A stretch of 64,000 nt of DNA from an uncultured Opitutales bacterium (GTDB taxonomy: Bacteria; Verrucomicrobiota; Verrucomicrobiia; Opitutales; Intestinicryptomonadaceae), in the NCBI GenBank assembly GCA_900545705.1, contig URAK01000005.1, positions 62,001 through 126,000 on the forward strand, in the 5' to 3' direction. Below are positions 51,967 to 60,692 of this stretch, one piece after another; within the stretch, counting starts at the first letter, position 1; every line of letters starts with the position of its first letter. The position numbers and the translations under genes are program-made. Under the pieces are notes generated by a model. The model saw only the letters and a program-made list of their open reading frames with translations, had not been told where the DNA came from and did no database searches.

Positions 51967-52506
51967 ATGAGTCTCGACAAAGGTAAAATGCCAAAAATCG
52001 ACGCGAGCGGATACAGGTACGCAATAGCCGCCTCGCGCTTCAACAAGGAACTCGTGGACGCGCTCGTGCGCGACGCGGTGGAGACTCTCCACGGCTGCGG
52101 CGTCGACGCCGAGAACGTAAGGCTTGTCAGGGTTCCGGGCGCGGCGGAGCTGCCGCATGTTTGCAATATGCTCGCGCAAACGGAACAGTACGACGCAATT
52201 ATCGCGCTCGGCGTTGTAATAAAGGGCGAAACACCCCACCACGAAATTATCGCCCACAGCACCGCAGCCGCCCTCCAAAACGTGGCGCTCTCGACAACCG
52301 TTCCGATGATTAACGGAATAATAGTAGCAAACACCCGCGAACAGGCTGTCGCACGCACAAAGGGGGAAATCGCGCGCGGCAGGGAATTCGCGGAGGCCGC
52401 GATGGAAATGGCTTGGCAAACCGACCTGCTTCTCGACGAGCTCGAAGAAGCCGAGGCTGAATTTGAAAAGAACTCCGAAGAAAACGGAAAGGGCTTCGCA
52501 TCATGA
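51967..52506 (+). CDS. ribH: 6,7-dimethyl-8-ribityllumazine synthase
   Basis: Penultimate riboflavin enzyme. The 179-residue protein has ASRFNKELVDALVRDAVETL, VPGAAELPHVCNML, the ALGVVIKGETPHHEII loop and the PMINGIIVANTREQAVAR end segment. The loop reads GETPHHE where GxTxHFD is common. A ~20-residue acidic tail follows. The stop overlaps the nusB start by four bases (ATGA). Confidence 0.93.
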   Translation: MSLDKGKMPKIDASGYRYAIAASRFNKELVDALVRDAVETLHGCGVDAENVRLVRVPGAAELPHVCNMLAQTEQYDAIIALGVVIKGETPHHEIIAHSTAAALQNVALSTTVPMINGIIVANTREQAVARTKGEIARGREFAEAAMEMAWQTDLLLDELEEAEAEFEKNSEENGKGFAS

Positions 52507-52958
52507 ACCCGTCTGAAAACAAAATGCGCGGCCGACGCGAAAACCGCGCCGCCGCAATGCAGTTCGCATACATGCGCGCCGCAAATAAAGACGTGCCTCT
52601 AAACCAGCTTCTTGACTCGTTCTTTGAAACGAAAGAGGAGCCGCGCGAATTTTACGGATTCGCCTCCGAGCTAATCGCTGGAATGGAGGAGCACTCCGCT
52701 GAAATCGACGCCGCAATATCAAAAAGCGCAAAAAATTGGAGCATGGACAGAATCGCGCGTGTCGACTTGGCTATACTGAGGCTCGCCGTCTTCGAGCTAC
52801 TGTTTCGCGATGATATCCCTCCGATAGTCTCTATCAACGAGGCTGTCGACCTCGCAAAAACATACTCAACTGCCGAGTCCAAAAGATTTATAAACGGCGT
52901 CCTCGACAACGTTAAGAACGGCCTCAGCCGCCCTCTAAGAACCCCCCTTAAACACTGA
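52503..52958 (+). CDS. nusB: Transcription antitermination protein NusB
   Basis: The 151-residue product has the N-terminal RRENRAAAMQFAYM and the conserved IPPIVSINEAVDLAKTYSTA, SKRFINGVLDNV segments. NusB with NusE binds boxA RNA and helps rRNA transcription. The ribH-nusB pairing is common in bacteria. Its stop and the ftsY start share one base (TGATG). Confidence 0.95.
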   Translation: MNPSENKMRGRRENRAAAMQFAYMRAANKDVPLNQLLDSFFETKEEPREFYGFASELIAGMEEHSAEIDAAISKSAKNWSMDRIARVDLAILRLAVFELLFRDDIPPIVSINEAVDLAKTYSTAESKRFINGVLDNVKNGLSRPLRTPLKH

Positions 52959-53872
52959 TGTTTTCCCTTTTTAAACGCTTCAAGGAAGGGCTGAAACGCA
53001 CGGCTAACGGCGCTCTCGGAAAGCTCGCCGGCCTGTTCTCCAAAAAAATCGACCCGTCCGACATCGCCCTCATTGAAGAAACTCTCATCGAGGCCGACTT
53101 CGGCTACGAGACTGTCTGCGAAATAATTGACGCCATCAAATCCGAATACAAGCGCGATAGCCAGCTACAGGGGCGCCGCGCCGCGGAAATCGGGGCGGAA
53201 GTCCTTGCTCGCATACTCGAAGGCTCGGACGGCGCGCTCGCAAAGAGCGCCGACTCAAACCCGTCTGTCGTTTGCCTCGTCGGGGTCAACGGCGCGGGGA
53301 AAACCACGACTGCCGCCAAACTCGCAAAAATCCTCGAAGCCGACGGCGGCGTCGTGCTTGGCGCGTGCGATACTTTCAGGGCTGCCGCAAACGAACAAAT
53401 CCGCGTATGGGCCGACAGGCTCGGTGTCAGGCTCGTAGAAAGCGCGCACGGCGCAGACGCCGCAGCAACCGCCTGGGACTGCTGGCAGGCCGCAAAATCC
53501 GACGGCGCAAAGTGGCTCGTGCTCGACACCGCGGGCAGGCTCCACACAAAGGAAAACTTGATGGGCGAACTCGCAAAAATACGCAGGGTTCTCGCAAAAA
53601 ACGATCCCAACGCACCCCAAAACTCCATTCTCGTTATTGACGCAAGCTTAGGCTCAAACAGCATTTCCCAGGCGCGAGCATTCCACAAGTCTTTCGGTCT
53701 CACGGGAATAATCGTCACAAAGCTCGACGGCACGGGCAAGGGCGGGGCGCTCGCGGGCATTTACCGCGAGCTAAAACTTCCGATACTTTATGTCGGACTC
53801 GGCGAAAAAGTCGACGACCTCCAAAAATTCAACATTCGCGCCTACGTCAACGGCGTTTTCGGACTCGAATAA
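52958..53872 (+). CDS. ftsY: Signal recognition particle receptor FtsY
   Basis: A 304-residue SRP GTPase with the NG domain only: P-loop GVNGAGKTTTAAKLA (~107-121), ACDTFRAAANEQI, LDTAGRLHTKENLM, TKLDGTGKGG and the GLGEKVDDL closing loop. The acidic A domain is absent; a short basic N-terminal helix (MFSLFKRFKEGLKR) probably contacts the membrane. Partner of SRP in delivering membrane proteins to SecY. Confidence 0.95.
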   Translation: MFSLFKRFKEGLKRTANGALGKLAGLFSKKIDPSDIALIEETLIEADFGYETVCEIIDAIKSEYKRDSQLQGRRAAEIGAEVLARILEGSDGALAKSADSNPSVVCLVGVNGAGKTTTAAKLAKILEADGGVVLGACDTFRAAANEQIRVWADRLGVRLVESAHGADAAATAWDCWQAAKSDGAKWLVLDTAGRLHTKENLMGELAKIRRVLAKNDPNAPQNSILVIDASLGSNSISQARAFHKSFGLTGIIVTKLDGTGKGGALAGIYRELKLPILYVGLGEKVDDLQKFNIRAYVNGVFGLE

Positions 53873-53873
53873 T

Positions 53874-54950
53874 ATGACGGAATTGAAAGTTAGTCTCAGC
53901 GAAAGATCGTATCCGATTCATATTGGAAACGGCGCTTTCGGTCTCGCGCTCGAAAACTTTTCGCAAATTGTCCGCAACGGCGGAAAAATCGCGTGCGTGG
54001 CGGACGAGTCGCTATTGAGCCTCTTTCCGCAATCCGCGGAAAAGCTTAAAAGCCTCGGTATCCACATGTTTCCAGTGCACGGCGGCGAGCCTTCCAAGTC
54101 TTTTGAAATGCTCGAAAAGCTATGCGAGTCTTTCGCGGCTGCGGGGCTCGACAGAAAATCGACCGTCGCGGCGTGGGGAGGGGGCGTCATAGGCGATCTC
54201 GCTGGCTTTGCGGCGGCAACGTATATGAGAGGCATTGCCCTTGTTCAAATTCCCACAACTTTGCTATCGATGGTCGATTCCTCCGTCGGCGGAAAGACTG
54301 GCATAAATATCCGCGCAGGAAAAAATCTCGTAGGCGCATTCCACCAGCCTGGTGCCGTATATATCGACACTTCCTTCCTTTCGACCCTCCCAATGCGCGA
54401 ATTCTCTGCTGGCATGGCAGAAGTCATAAAATGCGGAGCCCTCGGCGACGCCGAACTGTTCTCGGCTCTCGAAAAAACTCAGGAGCCCCTGTCGCACGAC
54501 TCAAAGTACCTTCCGGAGGCAATACGCCGCTCGTGCGCGCTAAAAGCAAAAATCGTGTCCGAGGACGAGCGCGAAACTTCAAAAGAAGGGGGAAGAGCCC
54601 TGTTGAATTTTGGGCATACACTCGGGCATGCCGTCGAAAAATGCGCGGGATACGGCGTGTTTGTGCACGGAGAGGCCGTTGCGATAGGAATGGCGTTTGC
54701 GGCGAAACTTTCCGTCGCGCAATCAACGCTCTCGGAAATCGACGCTAACAGGCTTGTAAAGCTCATTCAAAAATTCGGGCTGCCGACCAGCGTCCCTGAC
54801 CGCATAAAAACCGCCGATCTCATAGAATCCATGCGCCACGACAAAAAATCCGTCGGAGGAAGCCTGCGGTTTGTCCTGCTCGACGGAATCGGCGCGTCGT
54901 ACACAAAAACTTTGGAGGAGGCTGACGTCCTTAAAGCCCTCGAATCGTAA
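53874..54950 (+). CDS. aroB: 3-dehydroquinate synthase
   Basis: Second step of the shikimate pathway. The 358-residue product has GGEPSKSFEMLEKLCESF, AWGGGVIGDLAGFAAATYMRG, DSSVGGKTGINI and the zinc ligands Glu (SAGMAEVIKCG), His (NFGHTLGHAVE) and His (YGVFVHGEAVAIGM). The ATG at 53874, two bases after ftsY, is preferred over an in-frame start inside ftsY. Its stop overlaps the next start (TAATG). Confidence 0.96.
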   Translation: MTELKVSLSERSYPIHIGNGAFGLALENFSQIVRNGGKIACVADESLLSLFPQSAEKLKSLGIHMFPVHGGEPSKSFEMLEKLCESFAAAGLDRKSTVAAWGGGVIGDLAGFAAATYMRGIALVQIPTTLLSMVDSSVGGKTGINIRAGKNLVGAFHQPGAVYIDTSFLSTLPMREFSAGMAEVIKCGALGDAELFSALEKTQEPLSHDSKYLPEAIRRSCALKAKIVSEDERETSKEGGRALLNFGHTLGHAVEKCAGYGVFVHGEAVAIGMAFAAKLSVAQSTLSEIDANRLVKLIQKFGLPTSVPDRIKTADLIESMRHDKKSVGGSLRFVLLDGIGASYTKTLEEADVLKALES

Positions 54951-55690
54951 TGCTCGAAAAACTCTCAGACGCCCATTGCCACCTTGAAGGCGAAAGTCTG
55001 GACTCCTACCCGCCAAAAGGAGTGGAAGCATGCGCCATTTGCGCAAGCTTCGCAAACGAATGGTCAAAACTTGAAGGAATTTCGCGCGCGTCAGTAAAAA
55101 AAATCTTCGGAATACACCCTGACATAGAAATATCAAAATTCGACGATATTGAAATTGTAGAAAGGCAAATGCGCCTAACTATCCTGCCGGAACTCGAAAA
55201 ATATATGGATTCTGCGGACGCAATAGGCGAGATAGGCCTCGATTCGCGCATTGCAGACAGAGTTCCAATCGAAATCCAAAAAACGCTCTTTGAGACGCAG
55301 CTCGATATGGCCGCAAAGCGCGGCCTTCCCGCCGTCATACACTGCGTGGGCGAATGGGGAGCGCTCTATGACATTTTGCGCGACTTCTCAAAAAATAAGG
55401 GCCTGAAAAAATTTCTTATCCACGCGGCGTCGTGTTCGGCGCAAATGGCTGTGCAGTTCGAGAAAATCGGCGCGCGATTCTCATTCGGAATACGCGAACT
55501 CTCGAGCAAGAGAGGCGCGGAATGCGCAAAGGCGGCGTCGCCGGAAAGAATTTTGACTGAGACTGACGGAGAATGTTCGGCGGAGTCGCTCGAAAACGCC
55601 GCAACGGCTCTCGCCGCGCTCAGGGGCGTGCCGGCCACTGAAATCGCAGACGCCGCTTTTGAAAACTTCCACTCGTTCTATTCAAAATGA
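54950..55690 (+). CDS. TatD-family metal-dependent hydrolase
   Basis: A 246-residue TIM-barrel hydrolase with HxH (H9, H11 in DAHCHLEG), the metal-bridging glutamate in AIGEIGLDS (E94), histidines in PAVIHCVGEWG and FLIHAASCSA, and RILTETDGE near residue 205. Members act as DNA 3'-exonucleases or D-aminoacyl-tRNA deacylases. Slightly shorter and more diverged than TatD proper. Coupled to aroB (1-base overlap) and tcdA (4-base overlap). Confidence 0.85.
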   Translation: MLEKLSDAHCHLEGESLDSYPPKGVEACAICASFANEWSKLEGISRASVKKIFGIHPDIEISKFDDIEIVERQMRLTILPELEKYMDSADAIGEIGLDSRIADRVPIEIQKTLFETQLDMAAKRGLPAVIHCVGEWGALYDILRDFSKNKGLKKFLIHAASCSAQMAVQFEKIGARFSFGIRELSSKRGAECAKAASPERILTETDGECSAESLENAATALAALRGVPATEIADAAFENFHSFYSK

Positions 55691-56403
55691 TACGGGATAG
55701 GTTTTCAAGAACGGCCGTTTTGTTCGGCGATGCAGCATGTGAAAAAATCTTTGCGGCGCATGCCGTAATCTGCGGAGTGGGGGCGGTAGGCTCCTTCGCT
55801 GCCGAGGCTCTCGCCCGCTCGGGCGTCGGGCGCTTCGACCTCTGGGACTTCGACTCCGTAGAGGAAAGCAATGTAAACCGCCAGCTTTGCGCGCTCTCCT
55901 CCACAATCGGAAGGCTGAAAATCGACGTCGTGAAGGAGAGAATACTGGATATTAACCCAAACGCTAAAGTCGATTTGCACCCGGCCTTTATAGACTCCGA
56001 AAACGCCGACCAAGTTGTGGGAACGCCGGAGAACGGCAAAGTTGTGGTCGACGCGATCGATTCAATCCCGTCGAAAGCGGCGCTGATATTCAGAGCCGCA
56101 GAAGCGGGGGTAGCAATAGTATCCAGCATGGGGGCTGCAAGGCGCTCTGACCCATCGCGCATTAAACAGGCGGACATCATGAAAACTTACGGCTGCCCGG
56201 TCGCCGCGCGAGTCCGGAAATTGCTGCGATCCCTCGGATACTCTGGAAACTGCGAGTGCGTGTTTTCCGACGAAAGCGTATCGGAATCCACCCATATCCC
56301 AAGCCAAAACGAAAAGATAATAGGCAGCTGCGCGGTTGTCGCGGGCATTTTCGGATTGCGCCTCGCAAACCTCGCCATCGCGGAAATTTTGCCTAAAAAA
56401 TGA
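55687..56403 (+). CDS. tcdA: tRNA threonylcarbamoyladenosine dehydratase (E1-like)
   Basis: A 238-residue ThiF/MoeB-fold protein. The nucleotide motif AVICGVGAVGSFAAEALARSG, the ESNVNRQLCAL block and the VVDAIDSIPSKAALI strand match TcdA/CsdL, which cyclises t6A37 in tRNA. Residues 155-160 (RRSDPSR) also agree with that family. Alternative is another ThiF-family member, less likely. ATGA overlap with the TatD-like gene. Confidence 0.88.
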   Translation: MIRDRFSRTAVLFGDAACEKIFAAHAVICGVGAVGSFAAEALARSGVGRFDLWDFDSVEESNVNRQLCALSSTIGRLKIDVVKERILDINPNAKVDLHPAFIDSENADQVVGTPENGKVVVDAIDSIPSKAALIFRAAEAGVAIVSSMGAARRSDPSRIKQADIMKTYGCPVAARVRKLLRSLGYSGNCECVFSDESVSESTHIPSQNEKIIGSCAVVAGIFGLRLANLAIAEILPKK

Positions 56404-56436
56404 ACATAACCCGTTTTTTCAACATCAATATATAAA

Positions 56437-57324
56437 ATGTCCATCTACGATAGAGAATATATGCGCGGGCAGGGCGAAAAAAAGAGCGCCCTCTCGGACT
56501 TCTTTGGGCGAATTTCGGCGGTAAGAGCACTGATAATCATCAACGTCGCAATATTTGTCATAGGAGCGTTTGTTGACAGATTCTTCGGATACGGCACGTT
56601 TTTTTCGATGTTCGACTTGTCGCTTCCGGGGTTGGCTTCCGGCAAAATATGGACGGTTATAACATATTCTTTCCTGCACGCGGGGCTCGCGCACATAGCA
56701 TTCAACATGATTGCCCTATATTTCATGGGAACTCCGCTCGAATCGTGGATTGGATCGCGGAAATTCTTATTTGTATATTTCGCGGGGGCCTTGGCGGGCG
56801 CGGCTCTATGGCTGCTGTTCTCGTTTGGCTCGCCCGTCGGGCTCGTGGGCGCGTCGGCGTCGGTAATGGCGGTTTTCGCATGCTTTTGCGCTCTATACCC
56901 GCCAATGCCTGTCACTTTCCTGCTGTTTTTTGTCCTGCCAATTTCCATAAAACCTATAAATATGCTTAAAATCGCCGCTGCGCTTGAGGCGCTCGGCCTT
57001 CTCTACACATTGTCGGGAGGTTTATCGGATATCGCCTATGCGGGGCACCTCGGCGGAATCGCGGCGGGATTTTTTGCCGCGCGCGCAATTAAGTCCGGCA
57101 AGCTCGCGTTCTTAGACAAACTTTCCTTTAAGCTTCCGCGCAGAAAATCCGAAAAATATACGAAGAGCGCGTCCGAATATTCGTACCGCGTAAACATTTC
57201 AAATCCCAAAGACTTAAAAAATGAAGTCGACAGAATACTCGATAAAATCAGCGAAAAAGGCTTTGCGTCTCTCACGGAAAGCGAGCGCCAAACCCTCGTG
57301 GACGCGCGCCGCCGCATGAAATAA
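56437..57324 (+). CDS. Rhomboid-family intramembrane serine protease
   Basis: A 295-residue membrane protein with about six helices. The catalytic pair is S140 in VGASAS and H204 in YAGHLGGIAAGF; HIAFN (H86, N90) is the conserved helix-2 motif after the FLHAGLAH loop. A C-terminal cytoplasmic extension (~residues 225-295) is basic and helical, ending LTESERQTLVDARRRMK, as seen in several rhomboids of this phylum. Substrates unknown. Confidence 0.9.
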   Translation: MSIYDREYMRGQGEKKSALSDFFGRISAVRALIIINVAIFVIGAFVDRFFGYGTFFSMFDLSLPGLASGKIWTVITYSFLHAGLAHIAFNMIALYFMGTPLESWIGSRKFLFVYFAGALAGAALWLLFSFGSPVGLVGASASVMAVFACFCALYPPMPVTFLLFFVLPISIKPINMLKIAAALEALGLLYTLSGGLSDIAYAGHLGGIAAGFFAARAIKSGKLAFLDKLSFKLPRRKSEKYTKSASEYSYRVNISNPKDLKNEVDRILDKISEKGFASLTESERQTLVDARRRMK

Positions 57325-57373
57325 CCCCGATTTTTAATTTGAAACATTCACAATTCTTAACGATTATTGACAT

Positions 57374-59737
57374 ATGATGAATTTTTTAAAGTTGCTGCCG
57401 GCAGCCGTAGCGATATTCGCTTCGGCGCTATTCTGCATTCCCGCAACCGCATCGGACGCAAAACCACAACAGGTTCAGCGCAAGCCGATTTCATTGCAGA
57501 CCTCCCCAAAAATGCGCAACGAGACCAAATGGCTCGTATATTGCATGGAGCGCGGCCACTACCTTAAAATGCCGATTACCGACCTTGACGTCCGCGAATT
57601 TATCCGCGAATACATGCAGAACATCGACTTCTTCAAGCTGTTTTTTACCGCCGAGGACGTTCAGCATTTCCAAGACTTCTTTTCCCCGTCGATAGACGTA
57701 ATGCTCCACCAGGGAACTCTGCTTCCGGCTTTCTCCATATACGACAAATTTCTCGACAGGGCCGACGCGAGACTTGAATGGATACGCGAAAGAATGAAAA
57801 AACCATTCGACTTCTCAAAGGAGGAAACCTTCAGGCCGGATAGAAGCAAAGAGGAATGGCCCAAAAATTGGGAGGCCGCAAACGCCCTCTGGGAAAACAG
57901 GCTCAAATACGACATCGTAAACGAAATACTCTCGTATTCCGTCAAGAAAAACGACGAAGAAAAGCAGAAGGAGTCCGCAGATAAAACAGGGCAAGATAAA
58001 TCTGCGGAAAAGTCCGCCGCGGCGCCAAAACAGACGGAAAAGGAAAAATTCGCGGAAGTTGTGGAAGAGGAGGTTGAAGCTCCAAAAACTTTTGAAGAAA
58101 AGCTCGCAAAGGCGGAAAAAGAAGTTCTGCGCCGCTACGAAAGACTAATCGAAAACTACCGCAAGGCGGACGCCATGGAGATTCAGGAAATATACCTAAA
58201 TACGCTATCGCACCTCTACGACCCGCACTCATCTTTCCTCTCCGAATACTACCTTGAAGAATTTGACATCTCCGTGCGCAACGCACTTGTCGGAATCGGC
58301 GCGCTGCTTCAAGACAAGGACGGATATTGCACAATATCCGAGCTAATGCCAGGCGGCCCTGCCGAAGAATGCAAACTGCTAAGCCCCGGCGACAAAATTT
58401 TGGGTGTCGGCCAGGAAACAGGCGAGATTGTCGACGTAATCGGAATGAAGCTCCGCAACACTGTAAGAATGATTCGCGGCAAAAGCGGGACAAAAGTGAG
58501 GCTGCTGATTGAACCGGCTTCAAATCCGTCGGCGCGCAAAACGATAACACTCGTCCGCCGCGAAATAAAACTCACGACAAAACTCGCAAAAGCCGAAATT
58601 TACACAATCCCCGTTGGAGACAAAACGCTGCCCATAGGCGTAATCGACCTGCCCGCATTCTACGGTGAAGGCGGTTTCAACGGCGAGTCGAAAGGCTTTA
58701 GCACTACAAAGGACGTCGAGGAGCTCCTCCTAAAACTAAAAAAAGCGGGAGTGCAGGGCATAATACTCGACTTGCGCCGCAACGGCGGAGGTTTCCTAAC
58801 CGAGGCTGTCGACTTGGCCGGCCTATTCATAAAGCGCGGCCCGGTGGTACAGGTTAAAAACGCAGCCGGCAAAACCGAAAAATTGTGGGACGAAGACCCG
58901 AAAGTTGTGTGGGACGGCCCCCTAATCATAATGGTAAGCCGCCTATCCGCCTCCGCGACTGAAATTGTCGCCGGAGCCCTGCAAAACCACAAGCGCGCGA
59001 TTATAGTCGGCGACAAAAGCACCCACGGCAAGGGAACGGTGCAAGCCGTCCTAAATCTCGGCAATTTCGACCCCGAACAAAAGAGCGCGGCGAAAGTCAC
59101 CGTACAAAAATGGTACGCGCCAAACGGTGATTCCATACAGGTCAAGGGCGTCCATTCCGACATAGTCCTTCCGTCGCCGTACGACTATATGGAAATCGGC
59201 GAACAGTATAAAGACTATGCGATGAAGTGGGATTCAATCGCCCCAGATACTATAGAGGAAGTCTGGGGATACGGCGTTCCGGAGGGAGAGGCAAAAGCCC
59301 TTATGGACAAGCTTACGAAGCAGTCCGAAGAACGCCAAAAGAAGCTCGATGAATTCGCATTCTGGAATTCCCAGATAAACCGCGTAAAAGAAAGATGGCA
59401 GACGAAGGACTGGAGCGTAAATCTCGCCACTCGCGAGAAAAAGCTTGCCGAAGACGAGGCTTTCGCCGATGCTTCTGAAAAGAAGGAAAAGGAACTGTCC
59501 AAATTGAACTTCAAAAAGGAGGAGGTTCTCCTCGAGAGCGCCAAGGAAAACGCCCATGCGGATAAGGATGAAAATCCCGAAGCCAAAAAGGACGATAACG
59601 GCGCGTCCCCGCAAGATAAGCTCGATGCCGAGCTTGCTTCCGACGAGCCGCCCGCGTTCGATGTCCAGTTGCGCGAAGCATTGCGCATAATGGCGGATTG
59701 GATAGAAATTCTCGATAAAAACAAGGAGTCAAAATGA
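57374..59737 (+). CDS. Carboxyl-terminal processing protease (S41, Prc-like)
   Basis: A 787-residue periplasmic protease. Signal peptide (residues 1-27, cut near ATAS), a helical N-terminal domain (50-300), a PDZ domain (about 300-395, with PGGPAEECKLLSPGDKILGV) and an S41 domain with the catalytic serine S527 in LSASATEIVAGAL and lysine K553 in THGKGTVQ. The Lys/Glu-rich linker at 190-245 and the charged C-terminal tail after ~690 are low complexity. Length is typical of tail-specific proteases (~680) plus extension. Its stop overlaps the next start by four bases. Confidence 0.92.
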   Translation: MMNFLKLLPAAVAIFASALFCIPATASDAKPQQVQRKPISLQTSPKMRNETKWLVYCMERGHYLKMPITDLDVREFIREYMQNIDFFKLFFTAEDVQHFQDFFSPSIDVMLHQGTLLPAFSIYDKFLDRADARLEWIRERMKKPFDFSKEETFRPDRSKEEWPKNWEAANALWENRLKYDIVNEILSYSVKKNDEEKQKESADKTGQDKSAEKSAAAPKQTEKEKFAEVVEEEVEAPKTFEEKLAKAEKEVLRRYERLIENYRKADAMEIQEIYLNTLSHLYDPHSSFLSEYYLEEFDISVRNALVGIGALLQDKDGYCTISELMPGGPAEECKLLSPGDKILGVGQETGEIVDVIGMKLRNTVRMIRGKSGTKVRLLIEPASNPSARKTITLVRREIKLTTKLAKAEIYTIPVGDKTLPIGVIDLPAFYGEGGFNGESKGFSTTKDVEELLLKLKKAGVQGIILDLRRNGGGFLTEAVDLAGLFIKRGPVVQVKNAAGKTEKLWDEDPKVVWDGPLIIMVSRLSASATEIVAGALQNHKRAIIVGDKSTHGKGTVQAVLNLGNFDPEQKSAAKVTVQKWYAPNGDSIQVKGVHSDIVLPSPYDYMEIGEQYKDYAMKWDSIAPDTIEEVWGYGVPEGEAKALMDKLTKQSEERQKKLDEFAFWNSQINRVKERWQTKDWSVNLATREKKLAEDEAFADASEKKEKELSKLNFKKEEVLLESAKENAHADKDENPEAKKDDNGASPQDKLDAELASDEPPAFDVQLREALRIMADWIEILDKNKESK

Positions 59738-60201
59738 AGCTTGCAATAGGAGCAGACCCGTTTGCGTACGGCTTGAAAAAAGCCGTGGCGCAACATTTGA
59801 AAAACCGCGGAGTTGAAGTTATGGATATGGATTCCTATGCGGAAACTCCGTACTACGAGGTCGCAGAAAAGGCGGCGCGGGAAATCTCCGCTGGGAATGC
59901 GGACGGAGCCGTTTTGTTTTGCGGAACGGGAGCGGGAATGGCGATTGTGGCAAACAAAATATGCGGAGTCAGGGCCGTCTGTGTGGAATCCGTTTTTGCG
60001 GCGAAAAAAGCTAAAGCTATAAACGACGCAAACGCGATAACTATGGGCGCGATGATTGTCGGAGAGGCAATGGCATGCGAAATGGTCGATGCCTGGCTCG
60101 ATACAAAGTTTGCGGAGGGCTTTGAGCAGTTGCGCGAATTTCTTGAATCGGCGCGCGGGCAGGTCGGGGAAATCGACGCTGCCAACAGGGCGTCCGAGTA
60201 G
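59734..60201 (+). CDS. RpiB/LacA/LacB-family sugar-phosphate isomerase
   Basis: A 155-residue protein. The signature FCGTGAGMAIVANKICGVRAV has the catalytic Cys, and DANAITMGAMIVGEAMACEMV follows as in RpiB. The N-terminal DPFAYGLKKAVAQHL replaces the usual DHAGxxLK, so the substrate may not be ribose 5-phosphate. Translationally coupled to the protease gene by ATGA, an unusual partner. Followed by a terminator. Confidence 0.85.
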   Translation: MKLAIGADPFAYGLKKAVAQHLKNRGVEVMDMDSYAETPYYEVAEKAAREISAGNADGAVLFCGTGAGMAIVANKICGVRAVCVESVFAAKKAKAINDANAITMGAMIVGEAMACEMVDAWLDTKFAEGFEQLREFLESARGQVGEIDAANRASE

Positions 60202-60287
60202 AATCTATACTGCCCGTTCGCAAATAAAAAAACGATTGCTTGAGAAAGTTTGCATGTAGAGGCAGTATTGGTTTTTTTGAATATGCG

Positions 60288-60313
60288 AAAGGAGGGGAAA
60301 GCCCTCCTTTTTT
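60288..60313 (+). terminator. Terminator after RpiB-like gene
   Basis: AAAGGAGGG (60288-60296) pairs with CCCTCCTTT (60302-60310) around a five-base loop, followed by T residues. It lies ~87 bases past the stop codon. Confidence 0.83.
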
Positions 60314-60576
60314 ATGCGCTTTATTTATGCAAAATATGCCGCAGTTCGGCTGGCATATTGCCAAACCGCAATTTATATCTTTCTGATATCTTTGTGCTCG
60401 CAAATTTATTGATTGTTCTTCGCATAAAAAAAGCAATCGGTGAGGTCAATTTTCTATGTCTTGGCGCCAATTTTTTTATCGCTGATGTTAAAAATTCCGC
60501 CGTTTTCTCCGCATAACTTTTGGTATTTACGCAGGCTGATTATCAAATATTTCCCGCGCATTTTCTAAAAAAATTG
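60314..60576. other. Intergenic stretch between convergent terminators
   Basis: Between the RpiB-like and GH97 genes, bounded by terminators on both sides. A small frame at 60250-60516 spans a terminator and has no gene-like features. Nothing recognised. Confidence 0.6.
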
Positions 60577-60607
60577 AAAAAAAAAGCGCGCCAAAAACTG
60601 GCGCGCT
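60577..60607 (-). terminator. Terminator after GH97 gene
   Basis: AGCGCGCCA (60585-60593) pairs with TGGCGCGCT (60599-60607); on the minus strand it is followed by an eight-base T-run. A second GC-rich hairpin (GGCGCGCAG/CTGCGCGCGCC, 60654-60680) lies between it and the GH97 stop. Confidence 0.8.
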
Positions 60608-60692
60608 TTCGCTCTATTAAAATATTTTGTTAATTGTGCCTTTCACAAAAACCGGCGCGCAGTTTTGCGCTGCGCGCGCCGTAAAGACAGCA

